In this document: one piece after another, positions 27,580 to 36,922 of the stretch
How positions within the stretch are numbered: position 1 is the stretch's first letter
How the letters are laid out: every line of letters starts with the position of its first letter
Source of the DNA: Paramagnetospirillum magnetotacticum MS-1
GTDB lineage: Bacteria; Pseudomonadota; Alphaproteobacteria; Rhodospirillales; Magnetospirillaceae
Direction of reading: 5' to 3'
Assembly: GCF_000829825.1 (NCBI RefSeq)
Contig: NZ_JXSL01000023.1
Span: 1 to 64,000, forward strand
Length of the DNA: 64,000 nucleotides
The notes under the pieces: model-generated
The model's database searches: none
The model's input: only the letters and a program-made list of their open reading frames with translations
What the model was told of the DNA's origin: nothing
Made by a program: the position numbers and the translations under genes

Positions 27580-28467
27580 ATGACGGGAGGCATGAAACCG
27601 CCAGCCCGCAAGCCCCGCATCCTCAATTCCGACGGCTCGAGCAACATCACGCGCCTGGGCCTGGAAAAGCGCGGCTGGCTGGATGACCATTACCACGACT
27701 TGCTGACGGTCTCCTGGCCGGTCTTCATCACCCTCATCACGGGCCTTTATCTGGTCACCAACGCCCTGTTCGCCCTGGCCTATCTGGCCTGCGGCGACGT
27801 CATCGAGAATGCCCGCCCCGGTTCGTTCACCGACGCCTTCTTCTTCAGCGTCCAGACCATGGCCACCATCGGCTATGGCAAGCTGATTCCCATCGGGCCG
27901 CTGGCCAATACCCTGGTCACCCTCGAAGCCCTGTGCGGCATGCTTGGTCTGGCGGTGGCGGCCAGCCTGATTTATGCCCGCTTCACGCGCCCCACCGCAG
28001 GGGTGCTGTTCAGTTCCCGCATGGTGATCTCGGATTTCGAGGGCAAACCCACCTTGATGATGCGGTTGGCCAATCTCAGGATCGAGCAGATCATCGAGGC
28101 CGACGTCCATCTGGTGCTGGTCCGAAGCGAAATCAGCCAGGAAGGCATGGTGTTCCGCCGCTTCCATGATCTGACTCTGACCCGGTCGCGCTCGCCCATC
28201 TTCTCGCTGTCTTGGACGGTCATGCACCCCATCGACCATCACAGTCCGATCTATGGCGAGACCGACGAGACGCTGCGCAACAGCCATTCGGAATTTCTGG
28301 TGCTGTTCACCGGGCATCACGAGGCCTTCGCCCAGAACGTCCATGCCCGGCACGCCTATTCCTGCGACGAGATCATCTGGGGCGGCCACTTCGTGGATGT
28401 CTTTACCACCCTGCCCGACGGCCGCCGCGCCCTAGACCTCGGCAAGTTCCACGAGATCGCCCAGTGA
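27580..28467 (+). CDS. Inward-rectifier potassium channel KirBac3.1
   Basis: A 295-aa channel subunit. A slide-helix region precedes TM1 (VFITLITGLYLVTNALFALAYLA), then the pore helix and selectivity filter TIGYGKL, TM2 (LVTLEALCGMLGLAVAASLIYARF) and a C-terminal immunoglobulin-like Kir cytoplasmic domain (FSSRMVISDFEGKPTLMMRLANLR). Start MTGGMKPPARKP. To my memory the sequence is the same as, or nearly the same as, the crystallised KirBac3.1 of Magnetospirillum magnetotacticum, and this is the best pointer to the organism. The next gene starts within its stop codon, so the two are translationally coupled. Confidence 0.95.
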   Translation: MTGGMKPPARKPRILNSDGSSNITRLGLEKRGWLDDHYHDLLTVSWPVFITLITGLYLVTNALFALAYLACGDVIENARPGSFTDAFFFSVQTMATIGYGKLIPIGPLANTLVTLEALCGMLGLAVAASLIYARFTRPTAGVLFSSRMVISDFEGKPTLMMRLANLRIEQIIEADVHLVLVRSEISQEGMVFRRFHDLTLTRSRSPIFSLSWTVMHPIDHHSPIYGETDETLRNSHSEFLVLFTGHHEAFAQNVHARHAYSCDEIIWGGHFVDVFTTLPDGRRALDLGKFHEIAQ

Positions 28468-28919
28468 TCCGGGCAGCGATCGCCGCGTTCCTCTTGCTGC
28501 TTTGCCTGCCTGCCCGCGCCGAAACCGTCGAAGGCAACAAGATCTTCATCGAATTTTCCTATGACGCCAGTTCCCCCGAACTGGAAGCGGCCGAGAAATG
28601 GGGCCGCGCCCATTTCGCCAAGGCCAAGGCGGCGGGACGCCCCTTGAGGCTCAGCGTCGGACGCTCGCGCGGGACGACTCTGATCAGCCTGGAATCGGTG
28701 GCCATCTGCGATCGGGTCAAGGCTTGTCCCCTCCTGGTCTTCCGCGACCTGACGGCACGCCCGATCCTGGAAACCTCATCGTTTCAGAATGTGTTGATCG
28801 AATATCGCGGCACGGAGATCTTCCTGGTCATCCGTCTGTGGGATGAGATCACCGAATGCCGGATTACCGGCATGGGACGCGCCAAGTGCAAGAAGGCGCC
28901 AAAGTCGCCCCTCCCCTGA
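28464..28919 (+). CDS. Small secreted hypothetical protein coupled to KirBac
   Basis: A 151-aa protein with a clear signal peptide (VIRAAIAAFLLLLCLPARA) and a mature part that starts ETVEGNKIFIEFSYDASS. It contains four cysteines in the mature part (CDRVKAC and a pair near the C-terminus), which could form disulfides in the periplasm. Its GTG start at 28464 overlaps the KirBac TGA by 4 bp. No family recognised; the coupling suggests a role linked to the channel or its folding, but this is only inference. Confidence 0.75.
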   Translation: MIRAAIAAFLLLLCLPARAETVEGNKIFIEFSYDASSPELEAAEKWGRAHFAKAKAAGRPLRLSVGRSRGTTLISLESVAICDRVKACPLLVFRDLTARPILETSSFQNVLIEYRGTEIFLVIRLWDEITECRITGMGRAKCKKAPKSPLP

Positions 28920-28995
28920 CTTACACCGCCGCCCGGATGATTCGGCCTTGGCGGTCCAGGGCTCCCAGCAGGGCAAGGCCTCAGCCGAAATAGCG

Positions 28996-29024
28996 AAGGC
29001 CCCGGCATTTCAGACCGGGGCCTT
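28996..29024 (-). terminator. Hairpin downstream of the molbindin gene
   Basis: A perfect 10-bp stem AAGGCCCCGG/CCGGGGCCTT (28996-29024) with a 9-nt loop lies 25 bp after the stop of the minus-strand molbindin gene and 77 bp after the convergent KirBac operon. It can serve both directions; no long T-tract follows. Confidence 0.6.
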
Positions 29025-29048
29025 GAGCCATGGACCCTTTGTGGCGGA

Positions 29049-29252
29049 CTACTTGCCGATGATCACTTCGGAAGACTTGATGATCGCCTGAACATTGTCG
29101 CCGATCTTGAGGGCGAGATCATCGACGGCCTCGTTGGACACCAGGGAGGTGATGAACTGGCCGCCCACGTCGATCTTGACCTTGGCCACGATCTGCCCCT
29201 TGTCGATGGACACGACCTTGCCCTTCAGATTGTTGCGCGCGCTGAGCTTCAT
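29049..29252 (-). CDS. Molbindin (single TOBE/Mop domain)
   Basis: A 67-aa protein consisting of one TOBE/Mop domain: MKLSARNNLKGKVVSIDKGQ with the conserved SARN start, then SLVSNEAVDDLALKIGD and AIIKSSEVIIGK. Such proteins bind molybdate or tungstate as oligomers in the cytoplasm and buffer the oxyanion. It is divergent from modA with a 369-bp AT-rich spacer, and both likely respond to molybdate. Confidence 0.93.
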   Translation of the reverse strand: MKLSARNNLKGKVVSIDKGQIVAKVKIDVGGQFITSLVSNEAVDDLALKIGDNVQAIIKSSEVIIGK

Positions 29253-29422
29253 GGAAAATCTCCGACTGAAATTGAAATGGACCGGTCAACGGCCCAAACA
29301 TCACATTATTTAAATTCGGCGCACAGTCAATACAACCATTGTCAATGGACTACAGCCCAGACCGTTATGAAAGTGAAATACAAAACGACCTGGCGAGATA
29401 AACACAAACCGCGCCGCAACAC

Positions 29423-29447
29423 ACCGCTATATTGTCGAGATAAATAC
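29423..29447. promoter_or_regulatory. Candidate molybdate-regulator box 1
   Basis: CGCTATATT-N7-TAAATACCG: the right arm reads CGGTATTTA on the other strand, so the two halves form a dyad. This resembles ModE-type sites (CGnTATnTA half-sites). It is roughly central in the molbindin/modA spacer. Confidence 0.35.
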
Positions 29448-29574
29448 CGAAAATGATTTGGCGCGCATTTATAACAACCCTGGACGGACAAATTTACACT
29501 CCAAATAATCCTATGGATTGAACGCTCATACAATTTTTCATACCTCCCATTCCTGGTTGCCGAATGGGCCACAT

Positions 29575-29599
29575 CGCTATATACCTTAACTACATTTCG
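29575..29599. promoter_or_regulatory. Candidate molybdate-regulator box 2
   Basis: CGCTATATA-N7-TACATTTCG has the same half-site and the same 7-bp spacer as the box at 29423. It lies 22 bp upstream of the modA start codon, where a repressor would block transcription or initiation. Confidence 0.4.
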
Positions 29600-29621
29600 T
29601 TCCGATCCAAGGAGTGACCCG

Positions 29622-30392
29622 ATGCCGATCAAGCGCCTGCTGGGGGCCGTCGCCGGCCTTGCCCTTTCCCTCTCTGTCACGGCCCGGGCCCATGCCGAGG
29701 ATGTGGTTGTGTTTGCCGCGGCCTCGCTGACCAATGCCCTGAACGAAATCGGCGAGAGCTTCACCGCCAGGACCGGCCACAAGATGGTCCCGTCCTACGC
29801 CGCCTCCTCGGCCCTGGCCAAGCAGGTGGAACAGGGCGGCCCCGGCCAGGTCTTCGCCTCCGCCGATCTGAAGTGGATGGATTATCTGGCCGACAAGAAG
29901 CTGATCAACGGCGAAACCCGCTTCAATCTGCTGGGCAATACCCTGGTTCTGATTGCCCCCCTTGACGCCAAGCAGGGCAAGATCGAACTGACGGCCAAGA
30001 CCGACATCGCCGTCCTGGCGGGAACAGGCCGCATCGCCACTGGCAATCCCGAAAGCGTCCCCGTGGGCCTCTATTTCAAGCAGGCCATGGAGCGGGCCGG
30101 GCAGTGGAAGGCCATCGAGTCCAAGATCGCCGCGACCGATTCGGTGCGCGCCGCCCTGGCCTTCGTCGAACGCGGCGAGGTGCCGCTGGGCGTGGTCTAC
30201 GCCACCGACGCCGCCGTCTCCAAGAAGGTCAAGGTGGTCGGAGTCTTCCCCGACACCATGCACGATCCCATCGTCTATCCCTTCGCCCTGATCGCGGGCA
30301 AGGAAACCCCGGCGGCCAAGGCCCTGCTGGACGCCATCAAGAGCCCCGAGGCCAAGGGCGTCTTCGCCAAATACGGCTTCAAGATCAACTAG
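29622..30392 (+). CDS. modA: Periplasmic molybdate-binding protein
   Basis: A 256-aa exported protein. Signal peptide to about residue 26 (ARAHA), then EDVVVFAAASLTNALNEIGESF, the ModA signature, and SSALAKQVEQGGPGQVFASAD and VPVGLYFKQA later. It captures molybdate for an ABC importer. The usual modB and modC are not downstream; instead nitrogenase-cofactor genes follow 14 bp later, so the permease and ATPase must be elsewhere. Confidence 0.93.
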   Translation: MPIKRLLGAVAGLALSLSVTARAHAEDVVVFAAASLTNALNEIGESFTARTGHKMVPSYAASSALAKQVEQGGPGQVFASADLKWMDYLADKKLINGETRFNLLGNTLVLIAPLDAKQGKIELTAKTDIAVLAGTGRIATGNPESVPVGLYFKQAMERAGQWKAIESKIAATDSVRAALAFVERGEVPLGVVYATDAAVSKKVKVVGVFPDTMHDPIVYPFALIAGKETPAAKALLDAIKSPEAKGVFAKYGFKIN

Positions 30393-30406
30393 GGCGGAGG
30401 GGCGCC

Positions 30407-30793
30407 ATGAAAATCGCCATCGCCACCCAGGATCTGGCCCGCATCGATGCCCATCTCGGCTGGGCCCGGCATCTGATGATTTATGAGGTGGATGCGGAAG
30501 GGTATTGCTATCTGGATATGGCAACCTTTCCCACCGGGCGCCAGGATGGCGATCACTCCAAACTGGCGCCGCGCCTCAAGGCCATGGAAGGCTGCCAGTT
30601 GGCCTTGGTGGCCGATGTGGGCCCGGACGGTGAATTCGGACTGGCCCGAACCCATGTGATACCCATCCGCAAATTTGCGGGAGAACCCATCGCCTTGGCT
30701 TTGGAGGCTTTGCGTGATGGAATGAGGGGACAACCACCCCTGTGGCTCCGCCAGGCGGAGCAGCGCTATCGACGGGAAAACATCGACGGATGA
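30407..30793 (+). CDS. NifX/NafY-like FeMo-cofactor binding protein
   Basis: A 128-aa protein of the dinitrogenase iron-molybdenum cofactor family (MKIAIATQDLARIDAHLGWARHLMIYEV), which carries NifB-cofactor or FeMo-co during nitrogenase maturation. Residues after 115 form a basic tail. ATG 30407 follows GGCGGAGGGG; the stop overlaps nifQ by 4 bp. It may be a second copy relative to a main nif cluster outside the window. Confidence 0.85.
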   Translation: MKIAIATQDLARIDAHLGWARHLMIYEVDAEGYCYLDMATFPTGRQDGDHSKLAPRLKAMEGCQLALVADVGPDGEFGLARTHVIPIRKFAGEPIALALEALRDGMRGQPPLWLRQAEQRYRRENIDG

Positions 30794-31371
30794 CTTTTGA
30801 GACCGCCAAGATCAAGGACCCGTCCGTCTATGAAAGATTGATGGCCGCCGAAAGTGCGGTCGATCCCCTGGACCGCCATGTACTGGCCTCGGTCATCGCC
30901 GCCGCCTGGGGCGAGGGCCACGCCCCCCTGACCGAGGCCCTGGGGCTCGGGCGCTCTGTTTTCGCCCGCCTGCTGGATGCCGTCTTTCCGCATGCCTACG
31001 CCCTCGGCGATCTGGTGAGCAGCGATGCCAACGCGGGCGAGGATTCCATCGAGGAGCCCGATTACCGCGCCCTTTTGCTGGACGGGCGCGCCCGGGGCGA
31101 CGAGATCGAGGACTGGCTGGCCCATGTGGTGGCGCGGCGCTCGCTCAAGCCCGAACATCTGTGGGTCAGCCTGGGCCTGAGAAACCGCAAGGAACTGTCC
31201 GACATGCTGCACCGCCATTTCCCCAAGGTGGCGGCGCGCAATGTCAACGGCATGCGCTGGAAGAAGTTCTTTTACCGCGAGATGTGCATGGCCGAGGGAG
31301 TCTATGTGTGCAAATCGCCGGTCTGCGACATCTGTCCCGATTACAGCGAATGCTATGGGGGGAAGGACTAG
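30790..31371 (+). CDS. nifQ: Nitrogenase molybdenum donor NifQ
   Basis: A 193-aa protein with the NifQ C-terminal cysteine motif CX4CX2CX5C (CKSPVCDICPDYSEC), which holds a Mo-Fe-S cluster, and the preceding RWKKFFYREMCMAEG. NifQ hands molybdenum to NifEN/NifH for FeMo-co synthesis. Start ATG 30790 overlaps the previous stop (ATGA). Its place between modA and modD builds a molybdenum-for-nitrogenase operon. Confidence 0.93.
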   Translation: MTFETAKIKDPSVYERLMAAESAVDPLDRHVLASVIAAAWGEGHAPLTEALGLGRSVFARLLDAVFPHAYALGDLVSSDANAGEDSIEEPDYRALLLDGRARGDEIEDWLAHVVARRSLKPEHLWVSLGLRNRKELSDMLHRHFPKVAARNVNGMRWKKFFYREMCMAEGVYVCKSPVCDICPDYSECYGGKD

Positions 31372-31373
31372 GC

Positions 31374-32210
31374 ATGCTCCATATCACCGATGCCGAGCTT
31401 GACCGCTTTATCCTCGACGATGCGCCTCATGGCGATCTCACCACCCGCTCGCTGGGGTTGTCGGGCACTCCCACCGTCATGGTGTTCCGGGCGGGCGGAG
31501 CCCTGGTCGCCTCCTCCACCGAGGAAGCGGCGCGCATCCTGGCCCGGTTGGGCTGCACCGTCACGCTGAACGCGGCCAGCGGCACCCAGGCGGCGGCCGG
31601 GGATGTGCTTTTGTCGGCCACGGGTCCGGCCGATGCCATTCTGACGGGATGGAAGGTCGCCCAGACCCTGGTGGAATACGCCTCGGGCATTGCCACCTCC
31701 GCCGCCGGCATGGTCGCCGCCGCCCGCGCGGTGCGCCCCGATGTGGTGATCGCCTGCACCCGTAAGACCTTTCCCGGCACCAAGGCCGTGGCCATCAAGG
31801 CCATCATCGCGGGAGGCGCCACCCCCCATCGCCTGGGGCTTTCCGATTCGATCCTGCTGTTTCCCGAACATCGGGCCCTGCTGGGCCAGACCACCCTGGC
31901 CGAGGCCATCAGCCGCCTGAAACGCGCCTGCCCGGAAAAGAAGGTGGTGGTCGAGGTTACCTCACAAGATGAGGCGGAGGCTGCCGCCGCGGCCGGGGCC
32001 GATGTCATTCAGTTGGAGAAGTTCACCCCCGCTCAGACGGCGGAGGTGACGGAACGCGTCGGGCCGTGCGGCATCCTGATTGCCGCCGCTGGCGGTGTCA
32101 CCGCCGCCAATGCCGCCGATTATGCCCAGGCGGGGGCCGCCATCCTGGTGAGTTCGGCCCCCTATTCCGCCCCGCCCGTGGACGTGAAGGTCACCATCTC
32201 CCCGCAATAG
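31374..32210 (+). CDS. modD: ModD, nicotinate-nucleotide pyrophosphorylase-like protein of molybdenum operons
   Basis: A 278-aa protein homologous to NadC quinolinate phosphoribosyltransferase (CTRKTFPGTKAVAIKAIIAGGATPHRLGLSDSILL, QLEKFTP, ILIAAAGGVTAANAADYAQAGA) but with the divergence typical of ModD proteins found in mod operons. The exact reaction of ModD is unsettled. ATG 31374 is 2 bp after nifQ. Last gene of the modA operon. Confidence 0.88.
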   Translation: MLHITDAELDRFILDDAPHGDLTTRSLGLSGTPTVMVFRAGGALVASSTEEAARILARLGCTVTLNAASGTQAAAGDVLLSATGPADAILTGWKVAQTLVEYASGIATSAAGMVAAARAVRPDVVIACTRKTFPGTKAVAIKAIIAGGATPHRLGLSDSILLFPEHRALLGQTTLAEAISRLKRACPEKKVVVEVTSQDEAEAAAAAGADVIQLEKFTPAQTAEVTERVGPCGILIAAAGGVTAANAADYAQAGAAILVSSAPYSAPPVDVKVTISPQ

Positions 32211-32300
32211 AACTCCCGTCACCACGGCGACCGCTCTTTTTCTAGGAAAAGGGCGCTGCGATGCGATTTCCTGTGAATTTTTACGGTTATTGACCGGAAA

Positions 32301-32318
32301 ATTCGACCAAGGTCGCAT
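32301..32318 (+). promoter_or_regulatory. PQQ-regulon element, site 1 (exaC)
   Basis: ATTCGACCAAGGTCGCAT, a near-perfect dyad (GACC-AA-GGTC), 120 bp upstream of the aldehyde dehydrogenase start. It matches the 18-bp consensus ATTnGACCTWTTGnCAAT at its left half. See the regulon finding. Confidence 0.65.
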
Positions 32319-32438
32319 GGAAAGTCTCCCTCAGCACGCGGTATCCATAGCAGATGCCAAGCCCTGATATCGGCGCCATCGCGCCAATGGGCCCTCGGCA
32401 ACGGCTTGTTTTCACCGCTCTATCCATGAGGAGCCACC

Positions 32439-33959
<1,521 letters not shown>

Positions 33960-33997
33960 TGGCCGGGCGGCACTTCGCTCCCCTTTGACGCCTTGAC

Positions 33998-34026
33998 GCG
34001 CCCGGCTTGCCGCCGGGCGCTTTTTT
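33998..34026 (+). terminator. Intrinsic terminator between exaC and DUF779 gene
   Basis: A 9-bp stem GCGCCCGGC/GCCGGGCGC (33998-34006, 34012-34020), loop of 5 nt, followed directly by six T. It lies 15 bp before the next start, so DUF779 depends on read-through or its own promoter. Confidence 0.85.
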
Positions 34027-34040
34027 CTGGGAGGTTCCCC

Positions 34041-34427
34041 ATGGTCGCACGGGTCATCGCCACCCAAACCGCCCTTGATCTCATCGAGACTCTGAAACGC
34101 CGACACGGTGCGCTCTTCTTTCACCAGTCGGGCGGCTGTTGCGACAACAGCGCGGCCAATTGCTTCCTACCCGGCGAACTGACGCTGGGGGCGGGCGACG
34201 TCTTCCTGGGCGAGATCGGCGATGTGCCCTTCTATATGGGCAAGGCTCAGTTCGAATACTGGAAGCATACCCAGCTGATCATCGACGTGATCGACGGCAC
34301 CGGGGGCACCTTCTCGCTGGAAGGCCCCGAGGGCAAGGCCTTCCACACCCGCTCGCGCGTCTTCACCGATGCGGAAATGGCCGAACTGGACCGCCAGGGT
34401 CCACCGCCTGCGGGACCGTTCGCTTAG
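34041..34427 (+). CDS. DUF779 family protein
   Basis: A 128-aa protein beginning MVARVIATQTALDLIETLKRRHG, with the conserved cysteine-rich FHQSGGCCDNSAANCF and later DVPFYMGKAQFEYWKHTQLIIDV. DUF779 genes are habitual neighbours of ExaC/AcoD-type aldehyde dehydrogenases; the molecular role is not known. ATG 34041 follows GGGAGGTTCCCC. The clustered cysteines could bind a metal. Confidence 0.85.
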   Translation: MVARVIATQTALDLIETLKRRHGALFFHQSGGCCDNSAANCFLPGELTLGAGDVFLGEIGDVPFYMGKAQFEYWKHTQLIIDVIDGTGGTFSLEGPEGKAFHTRSRVFTDAEMAELDRQGPPPAGPFA

Positions 34428-34540
34428 AGCGGCGCGCGCCAAATCTGGCGCATGCCGCGACCAGCCGCCAGTCAAGCGCGCGCCCGGCGAGGGGCAAACA
34501 TAATCTGGACCATCGTGCGTCATATTTGACGTTCGATGGT

Positions 34541-36841
34541 CTAGAACCTGGCCCGCAGCCCAGCCCAGAAGGACCGGGGCGCGCCCGGCGTGCGGAACTG
34601 ATTGTCCGAGAAGGAGGAGAATACGCTGGTGGGGCTGCCATAGAGGCCAAAGCTTTCGTAGCGGCGATCCAGCAGATTATCGACCCGAAGGAAGGCCGAG
34701 GCGAAGTCGGCCAGCTTGTACTCGGTCTCGGCGTTGAAAACCTCGTAGCCGCCCAGACGGCGCCCCAGCCCGGCCTCGTCTCCCCGCAGGCGGCGCGAGG
34801 AATAGAAGGCGGCATCCATCTCCACCAGCCAGGCATCGGTCAGTTCATAGCTGCCGCCCATCTTCAGGCTGTGCATGGGAATACCAGGCAAGGGCGAGCC
34901 CCGGCGCACGAAGATATTACCGTTGGCATCGGCGCCGGGATTGTTGGGGCTGCGCAAGGTAACGTCGTTATCCATGGTGGCGCGCACGAGCGAATAGTTG
35001 ACGAACCATCCCATGGGGCCAAAGCGCCCCCGGTCGGAAGCCTCCAGACCGGTCCGGAGCGTGCGTCCGGCATTACGGAAATAGCCGGTTCCCGTGCTCT
35101 GGCCCGAGGCCACGAAGAGGATATCGTCCTGGTTCTGGGTGCCGAAACCGGCCAGCGACCAGGCATGGGACCAGGACTTGTCCGCAGCCTCGCTGCGGCC
35201 GCGCAACCCCGTCTCCACCGAGCGCGACACCACCTGGCGCAGCGACGGGTCCGAGAGGAAGGCATTGGGGAAACGGCAGGGCTTGGCGGCGTCGGCGCAG
35301 GACAATTCGGCGGCGGTGGGCGCCCGATTGGCCTCGCCATATCCGGCAAAGGCGGTCAGCTCGGGCGACAGCTGATAGGTCAGACCGGCAGCAGGATTGA
35401 AACGCTCGTACATGTGACGCCCGTTGAGATCCGTGCCGAAGCGATCCTCCAGCACCACCTCGGCAGCGTTATAGCGCCCCGCCATGGTCAGGGTCAGACG
35501 GTCGGTCAGCGACAGGGTATCGCTGAAATAGACGCCGATGGTGCGGTTATGGGCGCTGATATCCGTCCAGTAGGTGGAGGTGCCGAGGATCACCCCGCTG
35601 CCGCCGATGCTGCGATCGCCTTGCAGCGAGCCCACCTCGCTTTCGCTGTGATAGCGGGTATGGCCCTCATCCTCGGACAGGCCGGTGATCAGGGTGTTGC
35701 GCAATCCCCAGACAGGCTTGTCCAGAGCGAGCTGAAGGCTGGCGCCCAGGGAGTTGGTGTTGGTTTCCGTGCGGTTGATGATGCCGCTGCCCTTGGCGCT
35801 CACCGGCACGGTGTTGCCGTTGATATCGGTAAGCTGCGCCTCGTCGGCGCCGTTGGGATCAGAACACAAGATGGTGGCGTCGAACGAACAGGCGCCAGCG
35901 GTATTGGCGTCTCCGTTCAAGGTGCGGTGCCTGACATTGCGGAAATAGGCGGCGCCTTGCAGGGATAGGGTATCGGTCAGCTCCAGATTGCCCCGGCCGG
36001 AAAGACTGATCTGACGATTCTGCGAAGTGTCGGGCGAGGTAAAGATGGCGCTACGGCTGTTATGCAGCAGCTCCACCGGGCTGGGGCCGTTGCCGGTCAG
36101 ATCGGAATTGCCGAAAGACAGGCTGAGCCCTCCGGTAAACCGCTCGCCACGAAACTCAACATCGCCGAACATCTGGCTGAGCTCGGAGGGCGAGCGCTGC
36201 CGCCAGCCCTCCTCTCCCATATGGCCGATGCCGCCGTAAAAGCCGAAATTCTCCGCCTTGGCGCCGTGTTGCGCTACGGCCTTGTAGCGCCCGAACGAAC
36301 CTCCGGCGGCCATCATCTCCGTTCCCTGGAAGGAAAAGCCGGTCTTCATATCCATGACCATGGCTCCGCCCAGGGCGTTCAATCCAAAGACCGGATTGGC
36401 GCCGGGCAGAATGTCGGCACGGTTTACGGCGAAGGTGGGGATCATCTCCCAGTGGACCAGATCGCCGAAGCTCTCATTGACCCGCATGCCGTTCTGGTAG
36501 ACCGCCAGTCCCTGGGGCTCGCCCATCACCGGCGAGGCGTTGAATCCGCGGAAGGACAGGCTGGGCTGAAAGGAATTGCCGCCCGTATCGGACAGCGAGA
36601 CGGAACCGAGGCGGCGTTCCAGCAGGTCGGAAACGGTGGCGCCCTTGGCGCGATCCAGCACGTCGCCGTCAAGGCCCTGGACATTGCTGGGCATCTGATC
36701 GCGGCTGATGCCGGTGCCGGGGACGGGCGAGACGCCGATGACGTCCACCATGGGCACCTTGACCACCTCTTGCCCCCAGGCGGCAGCCTGGGCCACAACC
36801 CAAAGCGCCGTCCCGCAAAACAGCACGCCCCTCTTGCCCAT
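34541..36841 (-). CDS. TonB-dependent outer-membrane receptor
   Basis: A 766-aa beta-barrel receptor with a signal peptide (MGKRGVLFCGTALWVVAQAAAWG), a plug domain (VPMVDVIGVSPVPGTGISRDQMPSN, FRGFNASPVMGEPQGLAVYQNGMRVNESFGD) and a C-terminus ending in Phe. A regulon element lies 52 bp upstream of the start, and the neighbours are the quinoprotein genes, so it may import a lanthanide chelate as LutH does in Methylobacterium. Start ATG 36841 follows GGGAGG; ATG 36859 is the alternative. A siderophore or other substrate cannot be excluded from sequence alone. Confidence 0.88.
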   Translation of the reverse strand: MGKRGVLFCGTALWVVAQAAAWGQEVVKVPMVDVIGVSPVPGTGISRDQMPSNVQGLDGDVLDRAKGATVSDLLERRLGSVSLSDTGGNSFQPSLSFRGFNASPVMGEPQGLAVYQNGMRVNESFGDLVHWEMIPTFAVNRADILPGANPVFGLNALGGAMVMDMKTGFSFQGTEMMAAGGSFGRYKAVAQHGAKAENFGFYGGIGHMGEEGWRQRSPSELSQMFGDVEFRGERFTGGLSLSFGNSDLTGNGPSPVELLHNSRSAIFTSPDTSQNRQISLSGRGNLELTDTLSLQGAAYFRNVRHRTLNGDANTAGACSFDATILCSDPNGADEAQLTDINGNTVPVSAKGSGIINRTETNTNSLGASLQLALDKPVWGLRNTLITGLSEDEGHTRYHSESEVGSLQGDRSIGGSGVILGTSTYWTDISAHNRTIGVYFSDTLSLTDRLTLTMAGRYNAAEVVLEDRFGTDLNGRHMYERFNPAAGLTYQLSPELTAFAGYGEANRAPTAAELSCADAAKPCRFPNAFLSDPSLRQVVSRSVETGLRGRSEAADKSWSHAWSLAGFGTQNQDDILFVASGQSTGTGYFRNAGRTLRTGLEASDRGRFGPMGWFVNYSLVRATMDNDVTLRSPNNPGADANGNIFVRRGSPLPGIPMHSLKMGGSYELTDAWLVEMDAAFYSSRRLRGDEAGLGRRLGGYEVFNAETEYKLADFASAFLRVDNLLDRRYESFGLYGSPTSVFSSFSDNQFRTPGAPRSFWAGLRARF

Positions 36842-36893
36842 CCATGCCTCCCATGACATGGAGCGATCTTGGGCAAGGCTCGGCAACCGGGCA

Positions 36894-36911
36894 ATTCGAC
36901 CTTGGTCTACA
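36894..36911 (+). promoter_or_regulatory. PQQ-regulon element, site 2 (TonB receptor)
   Basis: ATTCGACCTTGGTCTACA, containing the perfect core GACC-TT-GGTC, lies 52 bp upstream of the TonB receptor start and just beyond the stop of the SHOCT-domain gene. Confidence 0.6.
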
Positions 36912-36922
36912 TCATTGATTTA

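Larger units (their letters stand above)
29253..29621. other. AT-rich intergenic region between molbindin and modA
   Basis: A 369-bp spacer with no open frame of note and much lower GC than its surroundings. Two dyads with equal spacing (listed separately at 29423 and 29575) look like molybdate-regulator boxes. The modA ribosome binding site AAGGAG lies at 29609-29614. Confidence 0.55.
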
